From: PALSA-607 sp963737705
GTDB lineage: Bacteria; Actinomycetota; Actinomycetes; Acidothermales; Acidothermaceae
Direction: 5' to 3'
NCBI GenBank assembly: GCA_963737705.1
Contig: CAVTTP010000004.1
Location: forward strand, 124,001 to 188,000
DNA: 64,000 nucleotides
The notes below the pieces were generated by a model. It was not told where the DNA came from. It made no database searches and was given only the letters and a program-made list of their open reading frames with translations. Shown piece after piece: positions 18,501-26,657 of the stretch. How positions within the stretch are numbered: the stretch's first letter is position 1; each line of letters starts with the position of its first letter. A program made the translations under genes and the position numbers.

Positions 18501-19138
18501 ACTGGGAGACCTACCTGAGCACGGGTTCGGCGATGTACGCATATGGGCGCGGCGACCCCACCCTGATAGGTGCGTCAGTCGAGGAGGCCCGCGACTCCAT
18601 CGATCCCGTTGTGGCGGGCTGGCTGCTCATGCGCGACGCCATCGAGGCATATTTCGCGGGAGATCGCCCACGTGCCGCTGAGCTAGCAGTCGGCGCCGTC
18701 GAGCGAATGTCGGCGTTAGGAAACACGGGTGAAGACCTGGCGCTCGCTTACGGTCTCGCCGTCGATCTGCTGCTCGAGGCCCGTGATGCCGAGCGATTAG
18801 CTCAGCTCACGGCGTCGCTCGAACAGGTTCCCCTGGGCCAGCGCTACCGATTGCTGCACGGGAATCTGCTGCGTGCTCGTGCGCACCTGTCGCCCAATCC
18901 GGTCCCGGGGTTACGTGCGGCGGCCGAGGTCTTCAGCGCGATGGGCGCGGCGTATCCGGCAGCACGGGTACGCGTCGAGCTCGCGACTCGGCTCGCGGAC
19001 GACGGCGACATGCGCGGCGCGGCTGACGCGCTTGCTGGTGCGCGCCCGCTCCTTGAGCAGGTCGGCGCGGCACCGCTGTTGCAAGTGGCGGATCGGGTTG
19101 CTGCCACGATCGCCCTCGTCGTCCCGGTGTCGCCTTAG
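15566..19138 (+). CDS. adenylate cyclase with zinc ribbons, AAA ATPase and repeat domain
   Basis: 1190 residues from a GTG at 15566 preceded by AAGGAGG (5-nt spacing); the longer open frame upstream is rejected. Two zinc ribbons (CSRCG..CSECG, CAACG..CSECG) occupy residues 10-55. The class III cyclase domain (about 84-260) keeps the metal Asp91 (FADMVGF) and Asp135 (KFIGDAV), the adenine-selecting pair Lys131/Asp206, and transition-state residues Asn209 and Arg213. It should therefore make cAMP. An ATPase domain follows with Walker A GEPGIGKS (309-316) and Walker B VIVEDLQWADD, then a long helical TPR-like C-terminus. This architecture is common in mycobacteria and relatives and is thought to sense unknown partners. 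Divergent from the cNMP-domain MFS gene. Confidence 0.9.
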   Translation: MPGAGSETTCSRCGAANRAGAKFCSECGLPLSQVCAACGALLGGGRFCSECGTPIPGRESGAAVPAQAVHGDRLPSDPVSERRTASLLFADMVGFTPIAEARDPEAVRDLLSTYFERARAIIERYNGTVEKFIGDAVFAVWGVPAAREDDAERAVRAGLDLVATARVLGEEFGIEALQMRVGVSTGQVAVTLGAIASEGQGVVAGDAVNTAARIQAVAAPGEVWVDDTTRSLTTASLAYVSTGSHELKGKSFPVELFHAVRTTAAAGGAQRVDGLEAPFVGRDRELRLVKELFHATAEERRARLVLVAGEPGIGKSRLAWEFEKYADAITQRTHWLRGRCLSYGQGVAGRVVAEMVRSLLRVTETDDASTVATALDERLARHVTDDQERVVLRPRLASLLGLSDAVFEQADLFACWRAFFESLCTTDESVTVIVEDLQWADDGFLDFLDYLLDASRAPIMVIGLARPEVTARRAGIGGGRRSTTVFLEPLPDAVMARLLDGLVADLPADLRNELVARADGVPLYAVETVRALIDRDVVVASGGRYVVDPAAAGALDLSALGPPASLQALLAARLDALPAAERRVLQDASVLGLSFSRAGIGALAPSDIDLDVALESLRRKEILIVDDDPRSPERGQYRFVQALLRASAYDTLSRRDRYSRHLAAAHHLASLPDADTIAGVLAAHYLDALGAMPEAPDADALRSRAAELLEQAAVHAAGVGAPTDAIAYYARLLELPLPDETVVRLTLAATTLAIDSAAQLDQSQRWLSEALLVAQRIADEDAVLGLTMNRARVLQVRGLVAEGVVLAQEVFAASLGRPERVGLLAIAARSIAISAAQSTGEIALAEQTVLQALPEIERYGDQNQFDAFMEGVAAWAGVAGYRRFSMLIHRGAAGHADGRNPRSVLRMINEAALLGPEDVVATIRIGSTALQGSEDLGLIGTRVAARAHLLIAYLEAGRWDEAVEILQRHAGDGRTDRLDWETYLSTGSAMYAYGRGDPTLIGASVEEARDSIDPVVAGWLLMRDAIEAYFAGDRPRAAELAVGAVERMSALGNTGEDLALAYGLAVDLLLEARDAERLAQLTASLEQVPLGQRYRLLHGNLLRARAHLSPNPVPGLRAAAEVFSAMGAAYPAARVRVELATRLADDGDMRGAADALAGARPLLEQVGAAPLLQVADRVAATIALVVPVSP

Positions 19139-19149
19139 TCCGAACCGGT

Positions 19150-20346
19150 TCAGCCGGTGCAGTCGCCCGTCAGACTCAGTTGGTCGAGCGAGCCGTCGCT
19201 AGCCGCGAAGGCGTGCCCTCGCACCGAGAACACCGGACCCTGGACTGCATCCCATTGTTCAAGCAGCGCGCCTGACTGCGGGTCGATGCAGGCGAGGCCC
19301 TCGCTGCCACCGGATCGCACCCACACCACCGATGCGCCCGGCCAGACAATCGCCCCTGGGCCGAGGGCGAGCGCGTCTTGCCCGGTGGTCGGAATGGATT
19401 GCAGCGACGCACCATCGAGGTGGAACAACCTGGGCGTGGAGTCTGAGCCGTAGCCGCCGACCCAGATCTGGTCACCGACAATCGCGATCGACTCCTTGCC
19501 GATCGGAAGTGCGCTCCCGACGCCGATCACCGCGTGCGTGAATGCATCGATCTCGTGGACGGCGACGCTGCCCAGCGAGTTCGCGCCGCCCATCGGTGCA
19601 CTGACCTCCGCGCCGTAGAGCACTCGGTGTCGTACTGCGTCGACGGCGACGGAGAACACCATGCCGTTGATCACCTTCGTGGCCGTAAAACCGTTTGCGG
19701 CGGTCGTCACGACATAGAGGCCGTCGTTCGTCGCGAGCCAGAGCTGACCGTCCAGTGCGGCCGCATCGAAGGTGTACGTCGCAAGCGTGATGGCACCGTC
19801 AATAGCGAAACTTGAGGTGGAGTACGCGTGGATGCTCGTCGAATCGCTGCCTGTCGATTTGCCCGAGTTGTCGACGAAGGCTTGCCCGGTCGACCACGTC
19901 CATACCCGCCCCGCCGCCGCGTCGACGGCCAGGTCGTCAACTGCGTCCGGTGTCGCAACCCGTTTGGTGACCGAAAGACCCGAGGTCGATACCTGCAGGA
20001 GTTCATTGGGTTGCTGGCGTGCAACGAAGACTTCTGATGACGTGACGGCCATCGCACTCGTGCTGCCCTTCCCAAGATCGACCGACGTCGCCTGGCCTGT
20101 TTGCGGCGAGGGTGTGATCGACGGCGCCGCGACCTGCGCGCCGCCGCGATGCCCTGCGTTGACGCCGATCGCGGTAGCAACGGCGGCAATAACGACGACC
20201 GCGGTGAACGCGCTGGCGACCTGCACCACGCGCCGCTGTCGTTGACGCGCACGGTCGCGCACGGTGTCGTACATCCCGGGACCAGGGTCAAGTCGGTGAC
20301 GTGGATCAGCCAACGTCTCCCGCAGCAACTGCTCGACGTCCGTCAT
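19150..20346 (-). CDS. membrane-anchored beta-propeller-like protein, putative anti-sigma partner
   Basis: 398 residues. A short cytoplasmic N-terminus (MTDVEQLLRETLADPRHRLD) is followed by one membrane helix (about 40-62). A large extracytoplasmic region of repeated beta segments follows (VFVARQQPNELLQVS, RVWTWSTGQAF, QLWLATNDGLYVV, QIWVGGYGSD), resembling a six/seven-bladed propeller. Its ATG overlaps the stop of the ECF sigma gene by 4 nt, and single-pass proteins in this position are usually anti-sigma factors or surface sensors. I see no zinc-binding anti-sigma motif (HxxxCxxC), so the role is inferred from position. Converges with the cyclase gene with only 11 nt between. Confidence 0.7.
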   Translation of the reverse strand: MTDVEQLLRETLADPRHRLDPGPGMYDTVRDRARQRQRRVVQVASAFTAVVVIAAVATAIGVNAGHRGGAQVAAPSITPSPQTGQATSVDLGKGSTSAMAVTSSEVFVARQQPNELLQVSTSGLSVTKRVATPDAVDDLAVDAAAGRVWTWSTGQAFVDNSGKSTGSDSTSIHAYSTSSFAIDGAITLATYTFDAAALDGQLWLATNDGLYVVTTAANGFTATKVINGMVFSVAVDAVRHRVLYGAEVSAPMGGANSLGSVAVHEIDAFTHAVIGVGSALPIGKESIAIVGDQIWVGGYGSDSTPRLFHLDGASLQSIPTTGQDALALGPGAIVWPGASVVWVRSGGSEGLACIDPQSGALLEQWDAVQGPVFSVRGHAFAASDGSLDQLSLTGDCTG

Positions 20347-20846
20347 GTTGACGCGTCCTCTCTCGCAACGATCCGCCTCAGATGGAGGAGCCCTTTGGCG
20401 GCCTGGCTCTTGACGGTGCCTCGACTGCAGCCGAGCACGTCGGCGATGTCGGACTCAGAAAGGTCCTCGTAGTAGCGCAGCACCAACACTGCGCGCTGCC
20501 GCGGGGGCAATCCGGCGAGCGCATGCCACATGGCGTCGCGGTCGTCGAGTTCGTGCTCACGGCGGCGCGAGTCGACGGCCTCGGGGATGTGCTCGCGCGG
20601 TTGTTCGCGCCAGGGTCGGCGCCGCATCGCGTTCAGGTGCGTGTTCACGATGGCCCGGCGGACGTAACCCTCCGGGTTCTCCTTGCGCCGCACCCGCGAC
20701 CAGCCCGCGGCCGTCTTGGCGAGCGCCGTCTGGACGATGTCTTCGGCCGCGTGGCGATCGCCGGTCAGCAGGTGGGCGAACCACAGCAGGGAGGGCGACC
20801 GCGCGGCGACAAACGACCTGAAGTCGTCTTCGTCGGCGCGATTCAC
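20343..20846 (-). CDS. SigE-family ECF RNA polymerase sigma factor
   Basis: 167 residues, the usual ECF length. Region 2 contains FVAARSPSLLWFAHLLTGD and HAAEDIVQTALAKTAAGW. Region 4 contains LPPRQRAVLVLRYYEDLSES followed by a helix-turn-helix (DIADVLGCSRGTVKSQAAKG) typical of SigE-like actinobacterial ECFs. The downstream membrane protein overlaps by 4 nt, the usual sigma/anti-sigma arrangement. Stimulus and regulon are unknown; autoregulation from the 298-nt gap upstream is common in the family but not shown here. Confidence 0.92.
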   Translation of the reverse strand: MNRADEDDFRSFVAARSPSLLWFAHLLTGDRHAAEDIVQTALAKTAAGWSRVRRKENPEGYVRRAIVNTHLNAMRRRPWREQPREHIPEAVDSRRREHELDDRDAMWHALAGLPPRQRAVLVLRYYEDLSESDIADVLGCSRGTVKSQAAKGLLHLRRIVAREDAST

Positions 20847-21144
20847 TGGCTCGCTCCTGTCGCCGCGGCGGTCATGCCCCTAAGGACACGGTCTCGCGTG
20901 CGAGGGTTGCCCACCAGCCGGTTCGTAAAGGGGAACGCGGGACGCCGTCGGTGACGGACGGGGGCGCCGGAAGTTCGCCGATGTGCGTCTCTGGCGTTCG
21001 GTCTGGCAGAATGGCCGGTCGAACACCGAACGGTGCGGGCCCTCTACCCTTCGCCGATCGTGTCCCGAGACGTCGCGACCGGGTCCCCACCATGTCGACC
21101 GACGACTCACCGAAGTCACAGCAGAGCTGGAGTACCCGAGTCCC
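20847..21144. other. intergenic region between ECF sigma and rpsP
   Basis: 298 nt between divergent genes, expected to hold promoters for the sigma operon and for the rpsP ribosomal operon plus a long rpsP leader. Plus-strand frames cross it, but they lack a ribosome-binding site and family similarity. I see no clear hairpin or known riboswitch. Confidence 0.5.
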
Positions 21145-21774
21145 GTGGCAGTCAAGATCAAGCTCATGCGCCTGGGCAAGATGCGCGCGCCTTACTACCG
21201 GATCGTCGTCGCCGACTCGCGCACCAAGCGCGACGGGCGGGCGATCGAGGAGATCGGCAAGTACCACCCGAAGGAGGACCCGTCCTTCATCGAGGTGAAG
21301 GCCGACCGCGCCGCGTACTGGCTTAGCGTCGGCGCGCAGCCGACCGAGGCAGTAACCGCGATCCTCAAGGTCAGTGGCGACTGGCAGAAGTTCAAGGGCC
21401 TGCCCGCCCCGCCGCCGATGCTGGTCGCGAAGCCCAAGGCGGACAAGCGTGTCGCGTTCGAAGTGGCCGCCAAGGAAGGCGCCGGCACCGAGCCGAGCGC
21501 AGACGCCACGACTCCGAAGTCGCGGCGGGCACCGGCGAAGAAGACTCCCGACCCGAGTTCACCCGAGTCGTCGGATGCGGCCGCAGTTGCGGTTGAGGCC
21601 GAGGAAGCGGACGGCGGCATCGAGGCCATCACGGCGGTCCAGAGTGGCGGCGAGGAGTCCCCTCGCGCCGCTGCATCGCTTGCCGACGAAGTCTCCGACG
21701 CCTCGGCACCCGAGACGACTGAGGTAGCTGCGGCCGACGCCGAAGCCCCCGCCGCCGACGCTGTCGAGAGCTGA
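21145..21774 (+). CDS. rpsP: 30S ribosomal protein S16
   Basis: 209 residues from a GTG at 21145 (MAVKIKLMRLGKMRAPYYRI), the invariant S16 start; a longer frame from 20983 is rejected. The S16 core covers about residues 1-85 (RIVVADSRTKRDGRAIEEIG, YWLSVGAQPTEAV). An Ala/Glu/Pro-rich tail of roughly 110 residues follows, longer than in most bacteria and probably disordered. First gene of the rpsP-khpA-rimM-trmD cluster, a conserved ribosome-assembly group. Confidence 0.96.
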   Translation: MAVKIKLMRLGKMRAPYYRIVVADSRTKRDGRAIEEIGKYHPKEDPSFIEVKADRAAYWLSVGAQPTEAVTAILKVSGDWQKFKGLPAPPPMLVAKPKADKRVAFEVAAKEGAGTEPSADATTPKSRRAPAKKTPDPSSPESSDAAAVAVEAEEADGGIEAITAVQSGGEESPRAAASLADEVSDASAPETTEVAAADAEAPAADAVES

Positions 21775-21776
21775 TC

Positions 21777-22037
21777 GTGCCGACCGCTGACACCGAGGTT
21801 CTCGAAGAGGCGCTGGAACACCTGGTCAAGGGGATCGTGCAACACCCCGACGACGTCGAGGTGCGCGCTCGCGAACAACGCCGCGGCAAGGTGCTTGAGG
21901 TGCGCGTTCACCCTGAGGACCTGGGCAAGGTCATCGGCCGGATGGGTCGTACCGCCAGGGCGCTGCGCACCGTGATGTCCGCGCTCGGCGGCACGTCGGT
22001 CCGCGTCGACCTCGTCGACGTCGACGGCGGCCGCTAA
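21777..22037 (+). CDS. khpA: KH-domain RNA-binding protein KhpA
   Basis: 86 residues from a GTG 2 nt after rpsP. A single KH domain carries the RNA-binding GxxG loop within GKVIGRMGRTARALRTVMSA. KhpA (YlqC) binds structured RNAs, with KhpB in some bacteria, and is regularly encoded between rpsP and rimM. Length and position fit the family exactly. Confidence 0.93.
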   Translation: MPTADTEVLEEALEHLVKGIVQHPDDVEVRAREQRRGKVLEVRVHPEDLGKVIGRMGRTARALRTVMSALGGTSVRVDLVDVDGGR

Positions 22038-22087
22038 CCATCGGCCGCCTCGCCGTGAACTCCGGCTGAGATCGCGGCGGGAGCACC

Positions 22088-22615
22088 ATGCAACTCGTCA
22101 TCGGACGCATCGGCCGGGCGCACGGGATCCAGGGCCAGGTCGGTGTCGAGGTTCGCACCGACGACCCCGACGGGCGCTTTGCGGTTGGCAACGTCGTCGC
22201 AACCGATCCACCAGAGCGCGGGCCGTTGACGATTGTCGGTTCGCGCTGGCATTCGGGGCGCCTGCTCGTGCGGTTCGCCGGCACTGATGACCGCACGGCC
22301 GCAGAAGCGCTGCGCGGCACCGTGCTGGTCATCGACGTCGATGAAGCCGACCGAGCCGCCGAGCCGGACGAGTACTACGACCATCACCTCGTGGGGTTGC
22401 GCGCGCTGACGCCGGCAGGCGTTGAGGTCGGGACGGTCACCGAGGTGCTGCACCTTCCGGCGCAGGACGTTCTCGCGATCTCGCGCGTCGACGGAGTCGA
22501 GGTTCTGGTGCCCTTCGTCGCCGAACTCGTCCCGGTCGTCGACCTCGACGCGGGCACCTTGGTCGTCGAGCCGCTTCCAGGCCTGCTCGATCCCGACGCG
22601 ATCGACGCGGACTGA
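22088..22615 (+). CDS. rimM: ribosome maturation factor RimM
   Basis: 175 residues starting MQLVIGRIGRAHGIQGQVGV, the family signature. The N-terminal RimM beta-barrel (about 1-85) is followed by a PRC-barrel domain (DHHLVGLRALTPAGVEVGTV to the end, with DVLAISRVDGVEVLVPFV). RimM binds S19 and the 30S head and assists 16S processing. It lies between khpA and trmD, with 4 nt before trmD. Confidence 0.96.
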   Translation: MQLVIGRIGRAHGIQGQVGVEVRTDDPDGRFAVGNVVATDPPERGPLTIVGSRWHSGRLLVRFAGTDDRTAAEALRGTVLVIDVDEADRAAEPDEYYDHHLVGLRALTPAGVEVGTVTEVLHLPAQDVLAISRVDGVEVLVPFVAELVPVVDLDAGTLVVEPLPGLLDPDAIDAD

Positions 22616-22619
22616 CGCG

Positions 22620-23390
22620 ATGCGCGTCGATATCGTCACGATCTTTCCTGACTACCTTTCGCCCCTCAGGCTGTCGCTCGTTGGCAAGGCGCGCGAGCGT
22701 GGGCTGCTCGACGTCCGGGTGCACGACCTTCGAGACTTCGCGGGCGGCGTCCATCGCAGCGTCGACGACACGCCTTATGGCGGCGGCCCTGGCATGGTCA
22801 TGCGCCCAGAGCCTTGGGGCTCGTGCTTAGACGCGATCACAGCGGACGCCGATGTGTTGCCGTTGTTGATCGTGCCGACCCCGGCGGGGGCGCCGTTCAC
22901 GCAGGCACGCGCGGAGGCGTACGCGCAGGAACCATGGCTGGCCTTTGCATGCGGGCGGTATGAGGGCATCGACTACCGAGTGGTCGACGACGCGCGGCAA
23001 CGGATGCGGGTCGACGAGCTTTCCATCGGCGACTACGTCTTGGGCGGGGGAGAGGCGGCCGCCCTCGTCGTCCTGGAAGCCGTTGTTCGGCTCTTGCCAG
23101 GGGTGGTTGGCAACGCCGAGTCATTGGTCGACGAGTCGCACGTCGCTGGGCTCCTCGAAGGTCCGGCGTACACGAAGCCACCCAGCTGGCGCGGCCTCGA
23201 TGTGCCGGACGTTCTCACGTCCGGCAACCACGCCGAGATCGCCCGCTGGCGGCGTGACCAGGCACTCGCCCGGACGGCGCAGCGGCGACCCGATCTGCTC
23301 GCCGCGCTCGACCCAGACCTGGTCTCCGACCGGGACGCCGCGGTGATCGAGGAGACGATTCGGTCGCATCCGCGACCTGTGGCAGACTAG
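22620..23390 (+). CDS. trmD: tRNA (guanine-N1)-methyltransferase TrmD
   Basis: 256 residues from an ATG at 22620 (MRVDIVTIFPDYLSPLRLSL); longer frames into rimM are rejected. TrmD methylates G37 of tRNAs with S-adenosylmethionine. Its SPOUT trefoil-knot motifs are visible: DDTPYGGGPGMVMRPEPW, FACGRYEGIDYRVV and ELSIGDYVLGGGEAAALV. Co-directional with rimM and rplS, the standard cluster. Confidence 0.97.
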   Translation: MRVDIVTIFPDYLSPLRLSLVGKARERGLLDVRVHDLRDFAGGVHRSVDDTPYGGGPGMVMRPEPWGSCLDAITADADVLPLLIVPTPAGAPFTQARAEAYAQEPWLAFACGRYEGIDYRVVDDARQRMRVDELSIGDYVLGGGEAAALVVLEAVVRLLPGVVGNAESLVDESHVAGLLEGPAYTKPPSWRGLDVPDVLTSGNHAEIARWRRDQALARTAQRRPDLLAALDPDLVSDRDAAVIEETIRSHPRPVAD

Positions 23391-23484
23391 GGCGGTTGCC
23401 CGAGGCTGGCTCGTCTTGATCATTGACGCCCCGGCCGGGCACGCACACCACTGACCGGCCCCCATCAGGCAGGACGACACCGCC

Positions 23485-23844
23485 ATGCACACCTTGGACT
23501 CGCTCGACGCCGCCTCGTTGCGCTCGGACGTCCCCGACTTCCGGCCCGGCGACACCTTGAAGGTGCACGTCCGAGTCGTTGAAGGCACCCGGTCGCGTGT
23601 CCAGGTTTTCCAGGGCGTCGTGATCCGTCGTCAGGGCAACGGCGTGCGCGAGACGTTCACGGTCCGCAAGGTCAGCTTCGGCGTCGGCGTCGAGCGCACC
23701 TTCCCGGTACACACACCGGTGCTCGACAAGATCGAGGTCGTCACTCGCGGCGATGTTCGCCGGGCGAAGCTGTACTACCTGCGCGAGCTTCGGGGCAAGA
23801 AGGCCAAGATCCGCGAGAAGCGCGACACCACCCCGGCGCGCTGA
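23485..23844 (+). CDS. rplS: 50S ribosomal protein L19
   Basis: 119 residues starting MHTLDSLDAASLRSDVPDF. It carries the L19 signatures FRPGDTLKVHVRVVEG and RVQVFQGVVIRRQGNGVRET, and ends RRAKLYYLRELRGKKAKIRE. L19 sits at the 30S-50S interface. A 94-nt leader separates it from trmD; no recognisable regulatory fold was identified there. Confidence 0.96.
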   Translation: MHTLDSLDAASLRSDVPDFRPGDTLKVHVRVVEGTRSRVQVFQGVVIRRQGNGVRETFTVRKVSFGVGVERTFPVHTPVLDKIEVVTRGDVRRAKLYYLRELRGKKAKIREKRDTTPAR

Positions 23845-23882
23845 CCTCCGCGACGCCAGCGACCTCACAACCTCCCGATCCT

Positions 23883-25061
23883 GTGGTCGACGAGTCGGTC
23901 GGATTCGACCCCAGCGCTTCTGAACAGTCGATCGGGTCTCCGATACCGCCGGCGATGTCACCCAGGCCACCTGGTGCGCACCGCAAGCCGAAGCGCGGCA
24001 AGGCACCCAAGCCGCCGAAGGCCGCCAAAGCACTCAAGCCGCCGAAGGCCCCGAAGCCGCCCAAAGCAGTTAAGAGCAACGTCGCAGCGGCCGACATTGC
24101 GGGTGTGGACGACACTCTTGGCGCACCCGGGTCGGCTGGCGTAGTCGGACTAAGCGGCGCCGCGGACCCTGAAGCTCCGGAGACGGTCGCCGCACAGAGC
24201 GTCAAGCCTGCCAAGCCACCGCGGCCATTTTGGGTCGAAGCGGTGGTCTTGCTGGTCATCGCGGCCGCGATCGCTGTCGGCGTCCATAGCTTCTTGTTCC
24301 AGGCGTTCTTCATTCCCTCGGGATCAATGGAGAACACCCTGCTCAAGGGCGACCGGGTGGTCGTCAACCGGTTGTCCTACAAGGTCGGCCACGTCCAGCG
24401 AGGCCAGGTCGTCGTCTTCAGCGGCGTCGACTCATGGACGCCGGAAGGCAGCGTCACGCAGCCCAGCAACCCGGTCTTGCGCGGGTTCAGCAAGGTCGGC
24501 AGCTACCTCGGCTTTGCGCCGTCCGGCGAGCAGGACTTCATCAAGCGCGTTATCGGGGTTCCGGGCGACCACGTCGTCTGCTGTAACGAGCAGGGCCAGA
24601 TCACCGTCAACGGCAAGGCCCTTACGGAGCACTATCTGTATCCGGGCAGCGACAACCGCACCCTGCCTTTCGACATCGTGGTGCCGCCGGGCCGGCTGTG
24701 GGTCGAAGGCGACCATCGCAACGACTCAGCAGACTCGCGTTCGCACACGGGCTTGCCTGGGGGCGGGACGATCCCGATCAACAAGGTCATCGGGCGGGCG
24801 TTCGTGATCGTATGGCCGTTCTCTCGGCTGCACCGCCTCGAGATCCCGGCGTCCTACGGCGCGTTGTCCAGCACGAACGCGTCTTCGGTGTCGAACATGA
24901 CGGCGTCCGCGCTGCCCTCAGCCATCGGCTTGGCGGCGGTTCTACCGCTCGGTGCGATTCGGCTGCGGCGCCGTCGGCGGCAGCGCCGGCGTTGGCGACA
25001 GCAGCAACCGCGCCCGCAGAGATCGAGCCCAGATAGCGATTTGGCCTCCGACACGACGTAA
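23883..25061 (+). CDS. lepB: signal peptidase I
   Basis: 392 residues from a GTG at 23883. Type I signal peptidase cleaves Sec and Tat signal peptides at the outer face of the membrane. A cytoplasmic Lys/Pro/Ala-rich extension (1-115, with repeated KPPKA units) precedes a membrane helix (about 117-137). The catalytic Ser148 lies in IPSGSMENTL and the general base Lys221 in QDFIKRVIGVPGD; GDHRNDSADSRSHTG is box E. A second hydrophobic segment and an Arg-rich tail close the protein. The extension makes it longer than the 250-300 residues usual in actinobacteria. Confidence 0.96.
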   Translation: MVDESVGFDPSASEQSIGSPIPPAMSPRPPGAHRKPKRGKAPKPPKAAKALKPPKAPKPPKAVKSNVAAADIAGVDDTLGAPGSAGVVGLSGAADPEAPETVAAQSVKPAKPPRPFWVEAVVLLVIAAAIAVGVHSFLFQAFFIPSGSMENTLLKGDRVVVNRLSYKVGHVQRGQVVVFSGVDSWTPEGSVTQPSNPVLRGFSKVGSYLGFAPSGEQDFIKRVIGVPGDHVVCCNEQGQITVNGKALTEHYLYPGSDNRTLPFDIVVPPGRLWVEGDHRNDSADSRSHTGLPGGGTIPINKVIGRAFVIVWPFSRLHRLEIPASYGALSSTNASSVSNMTASALPSAIGLAAVLPLGAIRLRRRRRQRRRWRQQQPRPQRSSPDSDLASDTT

Positions 25062-25071
25062 GGTTCCTGCG

Positions 25072-25782
25072 ATGGGGAACCTGTACGCCTTCGAGCGCAG
25101 CCTCGCCAAAGCGGGCCTCGTGCCGGTCGCGGGCGCTGACGAGGCAGGTCGTGGGGCATGTGCCGGCCCGCTCGTCGTGGGCGCGGTGATCCTCTCGAAC
25201 GAGCGCCGCGGCCAAGTGCCTGGTCTCGCCGACTCCAAGCTGCTGACCCCCGCTGCCCGTGAACGGGTTTACGCCCAGGTTGTTGCGAGGGCGCTGGCCT
25301 GGACCGCGGTCGTGATCCCTGCTCCAGACGTCGACCGCATCGGTCTGCACAAGGCCAACATCGAGGGAATGCGCCGCGCGGTGGCCGCCCTCGGCGTCCG
25401 CCCGGCTTATGTCCTGACAGACGGTTTCGCCGTCGCAGGCTTCGGAGCTCGGGGCCTGGGTGTCTGGAAGGGCGATCGAGTCGCCGCCTGTATCGCTGCG
25501 GCCTCGGTGATTGCCAAGGTGACGCGAGACCGGCTCATGGTGGCGATGCACGACGTCTTCCCGGTGTACGGCTTCGCCGACCACAAGGGCTACATCACGC
25601 CAGAGCACCAGGAGGCGCTCGCCGAGCACGGACCATGTGCTGAGCACCGGCGGTCATTCATCAACGTCAGGCGCGTTGACGCCGATTGTGGCCGCGGGGC
25701 GCCGCGCTTGGTCGATCTGGGCGACAATGATGCAGTGGAACTGGATCTGTCAGGCGCGACCGCGGTTGCGGAGCTTCGATGA
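25072..25782 (+). CDS. rnhB: ribonuclease HII
   Basis: 236 residues from an ATG at 25072 (MGNLYAFERSLAKAGLVPVA), 10 nt after lepB; an earlier in-frame start overlaps lepB. RNase HII removes ribonucleotides from DNA. The catalytic DEAGRGACAGPLVVGAV supplies Asp-Glu, and further acidic residues sit in VLTDGF and AAASVIAKVTRDRLM. The stop overlaps the DUF2469 start by 4 nt. Conserved lepB-rnhB-DUF2469 order. Confidence 0.95.
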   Translation: MGNLYAFERSLAKAGLVPVAGADEAGRGACAGPLVVGAVILSNERRGQVPGLADSKLLTPAARERVYAQVVARALAWTAVVIPAPDVDRIGLHKANIEGMRRAVAALGVRPAYVLTDGFAVAGFGARGLGVWKGDRVAACIAAASVIAKVTRDRLMVAMHDVFPVYGFADHKGYITPEHQEALAEHGPCAEHRRSFINVRRVDADCGRGAPRLVDLGDNDAVELDLSGATAVAELR

Positions 25783-26087
25783 GCGCGGAAGACCTCGAGA
25801 ACTACGAGACCGATATGGAGCTTCAGCTCTATCGGGAGTACCGCGACGTCGTCGGTCTCTTCAAGTACGTCATCGAAACTGAGCGCCGGTTCTATCTCAC
25901 CAACGAATACGTGCTCGACGTGCGTAACGCAGGCGGTGAGGTGTTCTTCGAGGTGAGCATGTCCGACGCTTGGGTGTGGGACATGTACCGACCGGCGCGG
26001 TTCGTGAAGAACGTCAAGGTCGTCACGTTCAAAGACGTCAACGTCGAAGAGCTCGCGAAAAGCGATCTGCAGGTTCCCGAGTCTTAG
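25779..26087 (+). CDS. DUF2469 family protein
   Basis: 102 residues, highly acidic, starting MSAEDLENYETDMELQLYRE and containing YRDVVGLFKYVIETERRFYL and VSMSDAWVWDMYRPARFVKN. This short, very conserved actinobacterial protein always follows rnhB; its function is unknown to me. The ATGA overlap with rnhB indicates translational coupling. Confidence 0.93.
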   Translation: MSAEDLENYETDMELQLYREYRDVVGLFKYVIETERRFYLTNEYVLDVRNAGGEVFFEVSMSDAWVWDMYRPARFVKNVKVVTFKDVNVEELAKSDLQVPES

Positions 26088-26215
26088 GACCGGGTTGCTG
26101 ACGCTTTTGTGCGTCGTCCACAACATGTCTTGCTGATCTGGCTACGCACATTCGTGTTCGCCGGGTCTCCGCTGGCGTGCGCTCACCACCAGAGTTCGCA
26201 CTGGAGGTGGTGTGC

Positions 26216-26644
26216 GTGGTTCGCAGTTCGGACGTCGCGCGTACGAAGGCACGTGCCAGTGATCGTGGCGGGCTTGGTCGCTACGGCGAGGAGGTTGCCG
26301 CAGCGCATTTGGTTGCCGCAGGTCTGACGATCGTGGAGCGCAACTGGCGTTGTCGGGACGGCGAAGTCGACATCATCGCGCTCGAGGGGGACGTCCTGGT
26401 GATGTGCGAGGTCAAGACGCGACGCGGAGTTGGATTCGGCACGCCTCTCGATGCGGTCACGCCTGCGAAAGCTGCCCGGCTGCGCCGACTCGCGTTGCGC
26501 TGGCTCGACGACCAACGCACTGACGGGGTGCCGGCGGTCGCGGCCGAGTTCGCTCGCTACACCGAGGTGCGGTTCGACGTGGTGTCGGTGTTGCGGCCGC
26601 TCGCCGGTGCCACGTCGGTCGAGCACCTGCGCGGCGCGTTCTAA
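26216..26644 (+). CDS. YraN family (UPF0102) nuclease-like protein
   Basis: 142 residues from a GTG at 26216, chosen because GGAGG lies 8 nt upstream; an in-frame GTG at 26177 would add 13 residues. The restriction-endonuclease-like fold is seen in LGRYGEEVAAAHLVAAGLTI, GEVDIIALEGDVLVMCEVKT (Asp and Glu-x-Lys catalytic pattern) and TPLDAVTPAKAARLRRLALR. The family lies before comM in actinobacteria; its biological role is unsettled (DNA processing suspected). Confidence 0.9.
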   Translation: MVRSSDVARTKARASDRGGLGRYGEEVAAAHLVAAGLTIVERNWRCRDGEVDIIALEGDVLVMCEVKTRRGVGFGTPLDAVTPAKAARLRRLALRWLDDQRTDGVPAVAAEFARYTEVRFDVVSVLRPLAGATSVEHLRGAF

Positions 26645-26657
26645 TGGCTGGTTTCTG

